Shown: piece after piece, positions 53,417 to 63,819 of the stretch
Layout of the letters: every line of letters begins with the position of its first letter
How positions within the stretch are numbered: position 1 is the stretch's first letter
NCBI RefSeq assembly: GCF_004014715.1
Contig: NZ_CP034835.1
Span: forward strand, 4,402,001-4,466,000
Source: Pseudoalteromonas sp. R3
Lineage (GTDB): Bacteria; Pseudomonadota; Gammaproteobacteria; Enterobacterales; Alteromonadaceae
Direction of reading: 5' to 3'
Length of the DNA: 64,000 nt
Made by a program: the position numbers and the translations under genes
The notes under the pieces: model-generated
Told to the model about the DNA's origin: nothing
The model's input: only the letters and a program-made list of their open reading frames with translations
The model's database searches: none

Positions 53417-54350
53417 CGGGTATCGCTCCATTTCATTCAATTCTGATGTCAGTACCGCCAAACTCTTATGGTGGCGCTGCTTGTGTTGAGCTCATAGTGC
53501 GATACAAAAATGTAGAACACAAATTCACTAAAAAAAGAATTTATTCAAAAATTACAACAGTTTATATACAATCATTACTACGATATAAGTGACTACTTCG
53601 AGTAACATTGTATTTTTCGCGTGCCTGTGAAAGGGCGATTTATAGTAGCGTGACGTAACTCAGTCACTCTTCACCCGTCACACAACCCAGTGTTATTCCT
53701 TGTAGCGACTTTGACACTAGTCCTGTACAGCTAAATCAGAAATTCTATGTAGCTCGCCATCCATCATTGCTCATTGCATGTGAGAGGTTTGGTATTCAGC
53801 AACAATGTTAATCAGTCGAATACTGCTTGTACCCGTTTATATAGAGCGTTAACGCCCTGAGAGTGACAGAATATGAAGTTTGGTGATAAATGCAGGAGTA
53901 ATAAAAGTGGATACCGGATCATATCGCAGAACAAAAAGGCTGTACTGATACACTGCAGGCGAACAGACCTTACTGAACGAATACCTAAACTGGCTAGCGG
54001 CGAAAAAGAGGGTGGATTCTATATGACGTATCGCTGCACAAAAGAAGGTGGACGCCACAGAGGTGTGAGCGCATTGATGTGGATTGCTTAGGTCTATCGA
54101 TGGTCTGTTGAGTACAAACCGTATGCAGGGCTGAAACTGAGGATCTTGCACTTAAGCCTGCCGAAACAAAAGCTAGCTCATATAAATCAAAGAGATAGAA
54201 TAGGTGCCCGAGAGCATGAACGATAGCCAAAATCAGCTATTGTTTTTTTAAATCTTCCGCTGTAGTATGGAATTTCCTTATTACATCTGCATTTCTCGCA
54301 TATGTATGCCCGAGGCACCGCCATGCTTAGGGCAATTTCACATAACTTTA
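53417..54350. other. 934-base gap before the second regulator module
   Basis: It must hold the promoter of the NTF2-HlyD-PCAT operon. A plus frame 53873-54091, extended by another frame (YRWSVEYKPYAGLKLRIL near 54100), hints at a decayed transposase-like gene, but the evidence is weak. No intact gene seen. Confidence 0.4.
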
Positions 54351-54893
54351 TCATGAATCATGACAATACTCCTGACTTGTAAATAGCTTGGTATTTGATA
54401 CCGCCTGAAGCGAGCTGCTCACCCTGCTTACATGCTCATTCAATTGTACTGTGACGAAGAGCCTGTCGCGGCTTTCGTAACTCACCTTGACTTTGAATGC
54501 ACGTCCGGAGTCACATAACCAGAGTATTTTAGGGACATTTGTAAGTTGATTATCGAGCTTAAATACACCCAACAATGTTGGAGACATTAATTTAGCCAAT
54601 AGATCCCCTTTTGACACATGAGTGCCAAGCTTAAGCTCTTTGACAATCCCTTGTGCGCCATTTGTAATCGTTTTAGTTTGCTTGTGCTCAGTTTCCTGAT
54701 AACTCAACAACGGTTCCCCTTCAAGCTTTAGTTCACCAATTTCCGTTAGGTGCTGTAATGCTTCACCATTCGAGGTGGCAAAGTGATACTGGTTTGCCGG
54801 AGCACTTACGCTCAGCTCGCCAACTAAGCTTTGTGGGGATACCATCATTGGCAACACTGCAATGGCCCCTAATTGTAAACCAACAAGTTTCAT
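54351..54893 (-). CDS. Small secreted barrel-sandwich (HlyD-like half) protein 2
   Basis: 180 aa, AAGGA site. A signal-like start (LQLGAIAVLPMMVSPQSLVG) is followed by lipoyl-like hairpins (LTEIGELKLEGEPLLSYQET and GIVKELKLGTHVSKGDLLAK) and the conserved ILWLCDSGRAFKVKV block shared with the protein at 36082. It lacks the coiled coil and TM of a true adaptor. It follows four VAGA peptide genes and precedes nothing on its strand for 0.9 kb. Confidence 0.68.
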   Translation of the reverse strand: MKLVGLQLGAIAVLPMMVSPQSLVGELSVSAPANQYHFATSNGEALQHLTEIGELKLEGEPLLSYQETEHKQTKTITNGAQGIVKELKLGTHVSKGDLLAKLMSPTLLGVFKLDNQLTNVPKILWLCDSGRAFKVKVSYESRDRLFVTVQLNEHVSRVSSSLQAVSNTKLFTSQEYCHDS

Positions 54894-54925
54894 TCAATTC
54901 CTTTTTCAGTTCTATTAAATGTGTA

Positions 54926-55075
54926 TCAATTTAACTCCATTGGCCAGCCTGTCGGTCTGACAATGGAGTCTTTCGGTAGTGCGTTTGCTCCTGCCACATG
55001 CACAGTCGCAGCCGGATCCAGTTGATTTTGATCATTCAGGCTTTTCAGTGATTTTTTATTTACTGTGAATTTCAT
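54926..55075 (-). CDS. VAGA peptide 4 (49 aa)
   Basis: The leader starts MKFTVNKKSLKSLNDQNQLD and ends VHVAGA; the core is NALPKDSIVRPTGWPMELN. The LPKDSIVRPTGWP block is identical in the four tandem genes. No Cys. The most diverged in its first and last core residues. Confidence 0.8.
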   Translation of the reverse strand: MKFTVNKKSLKSLNDQNQLDPAATVHVAGANALPKDSIVRPTGWPMELN

Positions 55076-55111
55076 TGTCTACTCACCTTATTCGTCTGTT
55101 GATATAATGTA

Positions 55112-55252
55112 TTAAGCGGGCCAGCCTGTCGGTCTGACAATCGAATCTTTCGGCAGAGAATGAGCTCCGGCCACATGTGCGGTGACTGCCGGATCAAGTT
55201 GATTTTGATTATTCAGCTTTTTCAGTGTTTTTTTATTTACTGTGAATTTCAT
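55112..55252 (-). CDS. VAGA peptide 3 (46 aa)
   Basis: The leader starts MKFTVNKKTLKKLNNQNQLD and ends AHVAGA; the core is HSLPKDSIVRPTGWPA. Same spacer as its neighbours (ACTCACCTTATTCGTCTG on the plus strand). Confidence 0.8.
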   Translation of the reverse strand: MKFTVNKKTLKKLNNQNQLDPAVTAHVAGAHSLPKDSIVRPTGWPA

Positions 55253-55304
55253 TGTCTACTCACCTTATTCGTCTGTTGATGTGTTATCCATGCCATGTAT
55301 TTAA

Positions 55305-55451
55305 TTAAGCTGAAGCAGGCCAGCCAGTCGGTCTGACAATCGAATCTTTTGGCAGAGAATGAGCTCCAGCTACATGCGCAGTGACTGCGGCATCGAGTTG
55401 ATTTTGGTCATTCAGCTTTTTCAGTGTTTTTTTATTTACTGTGAATTTCAT
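55305..55451 (-). CDS. VAGA peptide 2 (48 aa)
   Basis: The leader starts MKFTVNKKTLKKLNDQNQLD and ends AHVAGA; the core is HSLPKDSIVRPTGWPASA. Nearly identical to peptides 1 and 3 in core and spacer. Confidence 0.8.
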   Translation of the reverse strand: MKFTVNKKTLKKLNDQNQLDAAVTAHVAGAHSLPKDSIVRPTGWPASA

Positions 55452-55503
55452 TGTCTACTCACCTTATTCGTCTGTTGATGTGTTATCCATGCCATGTATT
55501 TAA

Positions 55504-55647
55504 TTAAGCTGAAGCAGGCCAGCCAGTCGGTCTGACAATCGAATCTTTTGGCAGAGAATGAGCTCCAGCTACATGCGCAGTGACTGCGACATCGAGTTGC
55601 TGGCCGTTGAGCTTTTTTAGTTCTTTTTTGTTAACTTTAAATATCAT
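55504..55647 (-). CDS. VAGA peptide 1 (47 aa)
   Basis: The leader starts MIFKVNKKELKKLNGQQLDV and ends AHVAGA; the core is HSLPKDSIVRPTGWPASA, identical to peptide 2, although the leader N terminus has diverged. First of four tandem genes downstream of the second winged-helix regulator. Confidence 0.8.
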   Translation of the reverse strand: MIFKVNKKELKKLNGQQLDVAVTAHVAGAHSLPKDSIVRPTGWPASA

Positions 55648-56106
55648 TGCTTGCTTCCTGTTACTGTATTTACCTAGGTTCTGGTTATCTCATTGCCAAG
55701 CGTGCTTGACTTTCAGTACCTACTTCGCTTCAACAATTCAACTGTATCTCACACCATCTGAGATAGGAAGTTATAAAACCTTATGTCCCAGATATAACAT
55801 TCAACCATAAGACACTGATAATTAAGTTATTATTTAAATTCAAGAATGATGATAATGGTTTACTTAGGTTTTGTTCTGTACATTGGATTGAACTTTAAAG
55901 GGCGGCTTTAAGTGTATCCCCTTGGCATACAGAAAACCTGTCAATTATGCCAGTGCACATTGATTTCAAATCAGAACAAAAAGCCAATAAACGGATTTAG
56001 GCTCACTACTTTTGATATATGACAAAATGACAGCTGTAGAATGCGTAACGGTAGGGTGGGTATGGCATTGTGAGTGAGGTGTAGCAGCCATACCCGTATA
56101 TGGTGA
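55648..56106. other. 459-base gap upstream of the VAGA peptides
   Basis: AT-rich, no supported gene; probable promoter region for the peptide run and site of action of the adjacent regulator. Confidence 0.5.
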
Positions 56107-58251
56107 TTAATTCTGTGCCGGCCTAGCAACCTCCAGTTTCAGCAAGTGATTGCTTGACTCATCAACCGTTGTCATGATCAATGAGTGCTTGTCAAAAGAG
56201 TAATACATATCAAATACCGTCTTCAGCTCCAAATCCATGAGCTCCTCAATATCTCCTTCCTGGATTTGATAAACCTGACGACCATTCGAATAATATACAC
56301 GATTCTTGCCCAGAGACACAAAGTGCCCCCGGCCATTACCTGGTAACTCAATTGAGCTGGTCAACTCACCATTGGAGAGGTCGAAATAGTGTAAGCTGTC
56401 CTTACGGGACAAATACACCAACTGACTCTCTCCCAACTGATCAAACCAAATCGCATCGCTAATCGGCAACTTTTTAGCTTGCTGGGTTTGCCGGGAGTAA
56501 ATATATACTTTGTTCGTTTTCAGGCTTTCATCTACAGAAATATAGCCAATATCTCCATTGTTTAGAAACTCAGCTGAAATCACCACACCCTCTACATCAA
56601 TGTGGTTAATTAAATTGAAATCACTGTCAAAAATACTTAGCTTATTCTTGGCTTGCAGCATAAGTAGCTCGGACTTGTGATCATAGGTGGCAGAGACATA
56701 ATCACCAAGTGGGATGCCGATGTTGTATGGTAAACCCGACGCAGCCGCCGCTTGCAGTATCATTTTTTCCCTTTGCTGCTTTAAAAACAGAGTTTCACCG
56801 TTTTTGCTGAACCCGGAAAATTTCAAATCGTCGTTAACCACTAATGGGGAAAGTGTTTTATTCTCCAGACTCAGCTCGTAGATATCATGCTGATACGGAT
56901 AACTCACTGCAACTATTTCCCCTTTAGACAAGGGGTGATGGCTGGCAAAACGACTGTCATTAACAAGCTGTGTGATACCCGTCAACTGCTCTGATGCCAA
57001 CGAGTACTCGAACATGCGGCTTGTTATATTGCAAAACCAAACTAATGTACTTGTATGCTCCTCATAGCCCAACGCCCAAATTGGTGTCTTTGACTCATAC
57101 AGCTTGGTCTGATTACCACCTTCTAGGTCTGTCATGTAGAGTTCATAGATGTCATAACGACGACGTGTAAAAAACACTTTATCAATAGTCTGCTCGTAAA
57201 GCAGGAATTGGTCTCCAAAGGAATTCAGGTTTGGCGATGTGATCTGAAATTCTTCACCCGATTCCGTATTGTAGCTCATCAACACAGAAAGCTGATTTCG
57301 CCCACGATAATCAAATTTAGAATAGATAAAGGTGTTGTCTCCCACACCTGCACCGTTATATACCTGATTAGTACACTCAAACAGAAAACGATTATCTTGT
57401 GAGAAACTCCTGTCAATCTGCCAGATCTCGCATCGCTCTCCCTGATTTAGTCGGTAAAAAAGCTTTGTAGAATCAACCGTCCAGCCTAATGGATAGTAAT
57501 TAGCTTCCGGCTGTGCAATTTTTTCTTCTAACCCGGTTTGTAGGTTTTTCATCACCAGACTCTGATTAGTTTTCCCTTCAGGTATGAATGAAAATGCAAC
57601 AAACTCTTTGTTGGGAGAGACACTGACTTTTAAATACTGACCCTGCATCCAAGATAACAAGCTTTCTTTATACAACACGTTTTCCATTGGCACAGACACG
57701 CTATTCGCAGCTTTAGGTTTGTTCTCAATAAGAGGGTGTAATACACCTAAACCTCCGCCAATCAAAAGCAGCAAAGTGACCAGGAAAGCAGGCCTGAACC
57801 AGTCAGATTTATTGGTTGGAAATGCTGTTTCTGGTACCGATTGCTGCACTTGCTGCTTACTCATAGGCTTAGCGACCGGAGTCACACTGGCCTGAGGAAT
57901 TAAGTCTTGATAAACGATTTCAGGCTCAAGAAAGAAACTATACCCTTTACGATAGTGTGTTTTAACAACCAACCCTTTTTGCTTGTCTGATTTGAGCACT
58001 TTGCGCAGCTCAGACATTGCCCGGTTGATGGCATTATTATCAACGTAATTTTGGCACCACACATCATTGACCAGATCGTCCCTGGTGATGATCTGATCGT
58101 TGTTCAAAATTAAGTAGCAGAGGATTTTAAATAACAGAGGTTCAAGTTCTCTGGTTACTTCACCGTCTGTGATGGTTTGCCGCTTTGGATCTAGCGTCCA
58201 GGACCCAAATTTTACCGCTTTCACAGTCCTTGAAAAGTTAACTTCATTCAT
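56107..58251 (-). CDS. CadC/ToxR-like membrane regulator with beta-propeller sensor (2)
   Basis: 714 aa, paralog of 37573-39756 throughout. Winged helix (LEPLLFKILCYLILNNDQII, DNNAINRAMSELRKVLK, KTHYRKGYSF), TM helix (AFLVTLLLLIGGGLGVLHPL, near residues 155-175) and a periplasmic repeat region (ELYMTDLEGGNQTKLYESKT). It likely regulates the four VAGA peptides and the barrel-sandwich gene that follow it on the same strand. Confidence 0.88.
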   Translation of the reverse strand: MNEVNFSRTVKAVKFGSWTLDPKRQTITDGEVTRELEPLLFKILCYLILNNDQIITRDDLVNDVWCQNYVDNNAINRAMSELRKVLKSDKQKGLVVKTHYRKGYSFFLEPEIVYQDLIPQASVTPVAKPMSKQQVQQSVPETAFPTNKSDWFRPAFLVTLLLLIGGGLGVLHPLIENKPKAANSVSVPMENVLYKESLLSWMQGQYLKVSVSPNKEFVAFSFIPEGKTNQSLVMKNLQTGLEEKIAQPEANYYPLGWTVDSTKLFYRLNQGERCEIWQIDRSFSQDNRFLFECTNQVYNGAGVGDNTFIYSKFDYRGRNQLSVLMSYNTESGEEFQITSPNLNSFGDQFLLYEQTIDKVFFTRRRYDIYELYMTDLEGGNQTKLYESKTPIWALGYEEHTSTLVWFCNITSRMFEYSLASEQLTGITQLVNDSRFASHHPLSKGEIVAVSYPYQHDIYELSLENKTLSPLVVNDDLKFSGFSKNGETLFLKQQREKMILQAAAASGLPYNIGIPLGDYVSATYDHKSELLMLQAKNKLSIFDSDFNLINHIDVEGVVISAEFLNNGDIGYISVDESLKTNKVYIYSRQTQQAKKLPISDAIWFDQLGESQLVYLSRKDSLHYFDLSNGELTSSIELPGNGRGHFVSLGKNRVYYSNGRQVYQIQEGDIEELMDLELKTVFDMYYSFDKHSLIMTTVDESSNHLLKLEVARPAQN

Positions 58252-58983
58252 ATCGTAACTGCTTATTATCAGGCCCTTACACTATTGGGATAAACTAAAT
58301 TGTAGAGTTTATGAGTAGGGCTGGCTTGTTATTAAAGCTGCTGAGTAGATAGGCGGTTTTTTTATAGATGATTAGACCTAATCACCGCCCCGGATACTTA
58401 GCTACACCAAGTCGTCTGTAGCAATATTAAAGCAAAAAATTAAAGAGTTAAACACTCTGTTTCATTAAGGTTAGTAAATGAATGTATAGACTTTTATTTA
58501 CGCGGCCTCTCAGGCTCTAGCAAGGACGTCATATAGATCATCTCAATGACCAGCAATCTTTGACGCACAAACAAAGGTAACTTAATGAATTAATTAATTT
58601 CTTCGTAGCTGCGTTATAACAAAATGGACCAAGAAAGCATAGTGCAAACTGACCAGTCGCGGAATAAACGAGGTTGTCATGAACAAAGTAGTAGAAGACA
58701 GGCATGTAATGGTTCCGCATGCCAGATAGGATAGGCAGATCCCTCTACATAGACGGTTATCAATACATCTGTCTGTACGCTTGACGTAATCAGAGCGTAC
58801 CGTCATGCAGAGCGACAAATATAGAAGATGAATAGAGAATTTTTATTGTCGTAGCCACACGCCAAAGGCAAACCGTAATACCTATGAGCTGAGCGAAATC
58901 AGGCAAGACAGCAGGCAGTCAAGGCGGACGAACGTCAGCGTCGTTCATGTCGTCAACCTCATTTTTCTTAACCAACCGCGGCT
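58252..58983. other. 732-base gap between regulator 2 and the S41 gene
   Basis: Contains the regulator promoter; otherwise no supported gene. Minus frames at 58538-58818 are short, overlapping and without ribosome sites. Confidence 0.5.
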
Positions 58984-60401
58984 TTAATGCATGTTACTTG
59001 CCGTTGCCTGTGCCAGCTCCCCCTGTTTGCCCAACCATTCGGTGGCACTGCTTAACGTTTTGTCATGTTTTGAAAAATAGTACTCAATGTCTCTTGGCAC
59101 ATAAACATCAGGCTGAATGCCTATACCTACAAAATCGCGGCCATCTGCAAATGTCTCTCTTTTACTGCAAATAGTTGCTCTCCCACCACCTGGTAAGTCA
59201 ATCTCCAATGGTTGACCAGTGCTGCCAAATGTCGGCTCCCCAATCAACATAATATGCCGTGCACTTGATGCGTATACTAAAAAGCTCTCAGCGGCAGCTG
59301 AGGTTTCCCTGCTGGTTAAAATAGCAGTAGGCACAACCACTTTATTGCTCTTGTCTATGTCATCTGCCCGTAAGGTATCTGGCGCATTTTTTAGCCAGGC
59401 ATTGCCACTGGAGTAGTCTTGGTACTTTTTTGCCCAACTGAATTGGTCCGCATACTTGCCCCAGGCTTTGTAGGTTGAATTATGGATCCGCATCTTGCTA
59501 CTGATACCTAACAAGTCATGAAAAGTCAGGTACTTAAGAATTGACTCGGCAACAAAGGTATTTCCCCCCTATTTTGCCTTAAATCTATGACCAGCCCATT
59601 GGCTGTTTGCAGTTGTGGTAGCAGCTTAATGAACTGCTCGGTCACACTGTCCTGAGAAAAATCATTCAGCGCCACATAATGGATATTGTCAGCCAGGACC
59701 TTATGCACAACCGAGTGTGTATTGGCCATCACACCGCTGGCTAATTGCCAGGCAACCCCTGACAAATCAGCTTCTCTTATCATAGACAGGTGGCCAGCGC
59801 GATTAGCAGGCGTAGTAAAACGCACCTTCACCACCGTACCCACTTGCCCCATCAATAATCCATAACCCAGACCCTGATTACCTTTAATGCCCTCATGCCA
59901 TCGAATATGCTCTGTTGAGCTACTGATAAACGGAAAAACTTCTTGTTGGAGCTTGTCTTTAACCTCAACGCCATCAACATGCGTAATAATGGATCCTAAC
60001 GGCAATTGGGAAGCCAGCGTCTCGCTGATCCCTACCACCACGGCCTGATGCTCAGCCTCGGCTAGCATAATAGGTGGCAATGCATTATGTTTGTTTCTCA
60101 GCTCATGATTCATTTGAACATAACTCATCCCATCATTTAAGGTGGCTAAAAATTGTTTTAGTACCTTGTAATATTGATAGTCTGATTTAGCCGCCAATAC
60201 CTTAGGAATAAACGCCTGATAGGTTGCGTCCCAATCCAAATCAGGCACCTGGTCAAAGTAGGCAAAATTATAACTGGCTTCTTTCCACAACATGGCCAGA
60301 CCAAACAAACGCTCTTCTGCAGATATGCGCGACTGGGCCTGTACACCGCCACTGAGTAGCATTACTAAGAATAGGCAAATACGAATAAACACTTTCAACA
60401 C
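58984..60401 (-). pseudogene. S41-family peptidase, frameshifted in a poly-G run
   Basis: The first frame (60401-59526) has a signal peptide (FIRICLFLVMLLSGGVQAQS), a PDZ-like region (PLGSIITHVDGVEVKDK) and reaches LVIDLRQNRG, then goes off-frame. The other frame gives GGNTFVAESILKYLTFHDLL and continues to LTSRETSAAAESFLVY (catalytic Ser region) and a normal end. Restoring one G to the G6 run at about 59574-59579 yields a complete ~470-aa enzyme. No other damage is visible. It lies 13 bases after the PCAT 3 gene, so it may process exported peptides. Confidence 0.75.
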
Positions 60402-60414
60402 TCCTTTCGCGTCT

Positions 60415-62561
60415 TTATTTTACTGCCACCAGTGTACGGGGCGGGGCTTGTTCAGGTGGCACTGAGTCAGAGATCAGTTCAGGCAGGTTGATTATTCTGT
60501 CTGCCATATCTATTGTTTCCTGACGGTGCGCAATCATGATCCGGGTGATCCCAAGCTGCTTGAGCACCTGATTAATTTTTTTCTCCGTTTGCTTATCCAA
60601 AGCACTACTGGCTTCATCCAGAAACAGTACTTTTGGCCGCTTATACAAAGCGCGTGCAATTAAGACCCGCTGTACCTGGCCACCGGATAATGTACTGCCC
60701 ATGTCACCAGCCAGAGAATTAAAGCCCATAGGCATGGCTTTAATATCATCCAGTATCTGCGCCTGCTGACACACAGATTCCATCAGTTCGGGGTCCTGTT
60801 CATTGGCAAAAAGCAAATGTTGTCCGCAATGGAGCCTGACAGTAAGGTGTCTCCCTGCATCACAGCAGCAATCTCACTGCGATAGTTGACCAATCCCATT
60901 TTCCGAATATCAATACCATCGAGTAACACTTTGCCTTGTGTGGGCGCAGATAAGCCCATCATGAGCTTGATCAGAGAGGTTTTTCCAAAGCCAGACGGTG
61001 CCGTCAGCACAACACATTCACCAGCCTCAACAGTCAGATTTAAGTTTTTGAATAAAAAGGGTTCATTTTTGTCATACTGAAAGGCAATCTGGTTTAATTC
61101 TAAACGGCCTTTCACCTCACCCAGCATTGGATAGTCGCTGTCCAGCGCTTCTTCCGGCTCAGACAAAGCGATGTCGGCAATCCGTGACAAATGCAGTCCC
61201 ATCATGCGCCATTCAAACAGCTTGTCCAAAAACAGTTGCGAGCTGCTGGCAAATTGCTGTCGATAAGCCAGAAAAGCAAATAGCAGACCCACTGTCATAC
61301 TGTCCTGCAACACAAACAACGCCCCAACCCAGATCAGCAGAATGTATTCGAAACCATAAACAAAGTCCTTGGCGGTCAGCTGCATGATGTTCAGCCTGCC
61401 CACTTTTACATCAGCATTGATCCAGTTGGCCTGGGCATTTTCCAGCTTAGCCTGACGCGACGCTTCACCGTTAAAGACCTTAACAGGCTGCACCGATCGC
61501 ACCGATTCATAAAACAAACTATCGCAGGCCGCTTTGAGCTGCAGTGATTCTTTGGTGTTGTTGCGCAAAGGAGCAAATAACATTGTGCGGATAAAGGTAA
61601 ACAGGCTCACGCTGACTAAGGTAATCACCGCCAGCCAGGGGCTCAAAAAGAACATGATGGACAGGGTTAACACTGCCATGAGGCCATCTAACATGCCTTC
61701 GACAAATCCATCACTGAGCAACCGCTTAATATAATCCAGCGACTGAAAGCGTGACAACACGTCACCCACAAAGCGTTTATCGAACCAGTTCATCGGTAGC
61801 CTGAGCAAATGGCGCATCATGTTAGCGACAAGCTGGATCCCCATAATTGAACGCATATACAGAATAACCCAGGCTCTGACCCCTTTTGTGGCCACCTGCA
61901 ATAGTAACAGCAGGCTAAACCCAACGCCCAGCATCCACAGAAATTCGAAATCGTTGGTGACAATCACGTTGTCAACCACCAGCTGCACGAAGTAAGGGGC
62001 AATCAGTAAAAAACACTGCATCACTAGGGAGAGCAACATGACCTGTCCCAGGCTGCGTTTCAGACCCGTAATTTTTCGCCACAACAAAGAAAAACCCAGT
62101 GAGAGTTCAGCTTCAACCGGCTCAAAGCTTTCGGACGGACGCAGCTCAATAGCCACCCCGGTAAAAGAGCGCGACACCTGCTCCCAACTACATTTGATAG
62201 CGCCACGGGCCGGGTCATGGATCCACACACCGTCTTTCCCAACCGACTTGAGCACCACAAAGTGGCACATGTCCCAGTGTAAAATCAGCGGCAATTTACA
62301 CTGTTTTAATTGCTCTAACTCCAGCCGCATCGGTCTGCCTATCAGCGCCAGTTGATTGGCAATACTAATTAACTGTTTAACTGTGGCACCTTTAAGACTA
62401 ATCGAGAACTTGCGCCGCAATGAGATCAGATCGAGTTTATGGCCATAATAGCTCCCGATCATACACAAACAGGCTAAACCACACTCTGCCCCCTCGCTTT
62501 GCAGCACCACAGGTAATTTTGCTCGCAGGCTAAAATTGAGTTTATTAATGAGATCAATCAT
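60415..62561 (-). pseudogene. Peptidase-containing ABC transporter (PCAT 3), frameshifted
   Basis: The C39 domain (Cys27 in QSEGAECGLAC, His100 in HWDMCHFVVL), TM domain and Walker A (APSGFGKTS) are intact to LLSGSIADNICF. There the frame breaks, and the remaining ATPase (FANEQDPELMESV, LSGGQVQRVL, VLFLDEA) is in another frame. One T missing from the run TTTTT near 60813-60817 explains it. Walker A has Ala-Pro instead of Gly-Pro. The start overlaps the HlyD 3 stop (ATGA). Paralog of PCATs 1 and 2. Confidence 0.82.
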
Positions 62562-63817
62562 GGCTGTGCTCCTGACACTTTTTCTGCGAGTGGTTCAAAT
62601 ACCCAGGCCAGAATGGTTCGTGTTTCACCCAAGACATCGGCATCCAGTGTCATCCCGGCTTGCAGGCCCACTTCCTTTCCTTTGGCATACAAAGATTGCT
62701 GCTGCAAGGTGACCTGTGCACGATACACCGGCCCTTCCACCAGGTTTGACGCTTCCGCCTGATGCGGTTCAATCAACGTTTGCGAGATGTTGTAGATATG
62801 GCCTTTAAACAAGCCAAATTCCTGATACGGGAATGCGTGATAGCGTAAATTGATCGCCTGTCCCTCATTGACCAGACCAATTGCACTCGTTGGGATATAG
62901 ATTTCGGCAACCAGTTCACTCTCATCTGGCAGTAAGTTCATTAGCACCTGCCCTTGCTGCGCAAAATGGCCATTTTGATAATAAATGTTGGCAATCACAC
63001 CATCGTGGGGCGCCAGTATTCGATACGCTTCCTGTGCGCCCGCATTGGTAATTTCACGTTTCAATGCATTAATTTTTTGCCGATATTCCAGCACCATAGC
63101 GTGCCCGTTCACGCCTATATTCTGGCGCTTTAACGTTTCATCTTCCGCTGTGGCAATTAAATCGTCGTGCTGTTTGACCAGCGCCTTAACCGCAATCCGC
63201 TTCTCCAGGTATTGCGCATATTTGCCGTTGTACTCGACCTTAGACACTTGCTGGTTTTTATACAAAGTTTCAATTTCTGAGAGCTCTTTTCCTAACAGCT
63301 GTTGGTATTCTCGCTCAAGCGCAATTTGCTCCTGTGTATGCGCTGCATCCCTCTTGATTTGCGCGATTTTGCGCTCCGCTTCCTGAAGCTCTAAGTCATT
63401 CAATCGGACCTGAAACTGCAACTTTTCTTCAACCAGTTTGAGGCTCTCGATCAGGCTTTGAGTCACCTCTTTGGATACTGAGCCGCTGACGCCATTTTGC
63501 TCAGTGCGGATCTGATACAAAGGCTGCCCCTTTTGCACGCTCTCCCCCTCCTGCACAAAGAGCGTATCAATCACCCCGGATTGCCTGGGTAGCACCTTTG
63601 TGACCCCCAATGGGCTTTTGATGATCCCGCGCACCCGGGTGCTTTTGGTAAACTCGGCATAGACCATAAAGCCACACACCAGCATTAGCACCGCAACAAA
63701 AAAAAGGCATAAATAGCGAAAAGACAACGGCCTGATCATGAGCACGTCACCCTGAATGCCAATCCGCGCCTCGATCACTTCCGGCCTGATAATAGAACGC
63801 TTCTTTCGAACAGCCAT
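62558..63817 (-). CDS. HlyD-family membrane fusion protein, partner of PCAT 3
   Basis: 419 aa: TM helix (YLCLFFVAVLMLVCGFMVYA), split lipoyl domain (IDTLFVQEGESVQKGQPLYQ, GVIANIYYQNGHFAQQGQV), long coiled coil (residues ~110-270) and barrel with RYHAFPYQEFGLFKGH. Starts two bases after the upstream stop and overlaps the PCAT gene by four bases. Confidence 0.92.
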   Translation of the reverse strand: MAVRKKRSIIRPEVIEARIGIQGDVLMIRPLSFRYLCLFFVAVLMLVCGFMVYAEFTKSTRVRGIIKSPLGVTKVLPRQSGVIDTLFVQEGESVQKGQPLYQIRTEQNGVSGSVSKEVTQSLIESLKLVEEKLQFQVRLNDLELQEAERKIAQIKRDAAHTQEQIALEREYQQLLGKELSEIETLYKNQQVSKVEYNGKYAQYLEKRIAVKALVKQHDDLIATAEDETLKRQNIGVNGHAMVLEYRQKINALKREITNAGAQEAYRILAPHDGVIANIYYQNGHFAQQGQVLMNLLPDESELVAEIYIPTSAIGLVNEGQAINLRYHAFPYQEFGLFKGHIYNISQTLIEPHQAEASNLVEGPVYRAQVTLQQQSLYAKGKEVGLQAGMTLDADVLGETRTILAWVFEPLAEKVSGAQP

Positions 63818-63819
63818 GA

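Noticed and set aside
53873..54200. Possible transposase remnant (YRWSVEYKPYAGLKLRIL)
   Set aside because: Only a short stretch across different frames, with no terminal inverted repeats or DDE motif visible.
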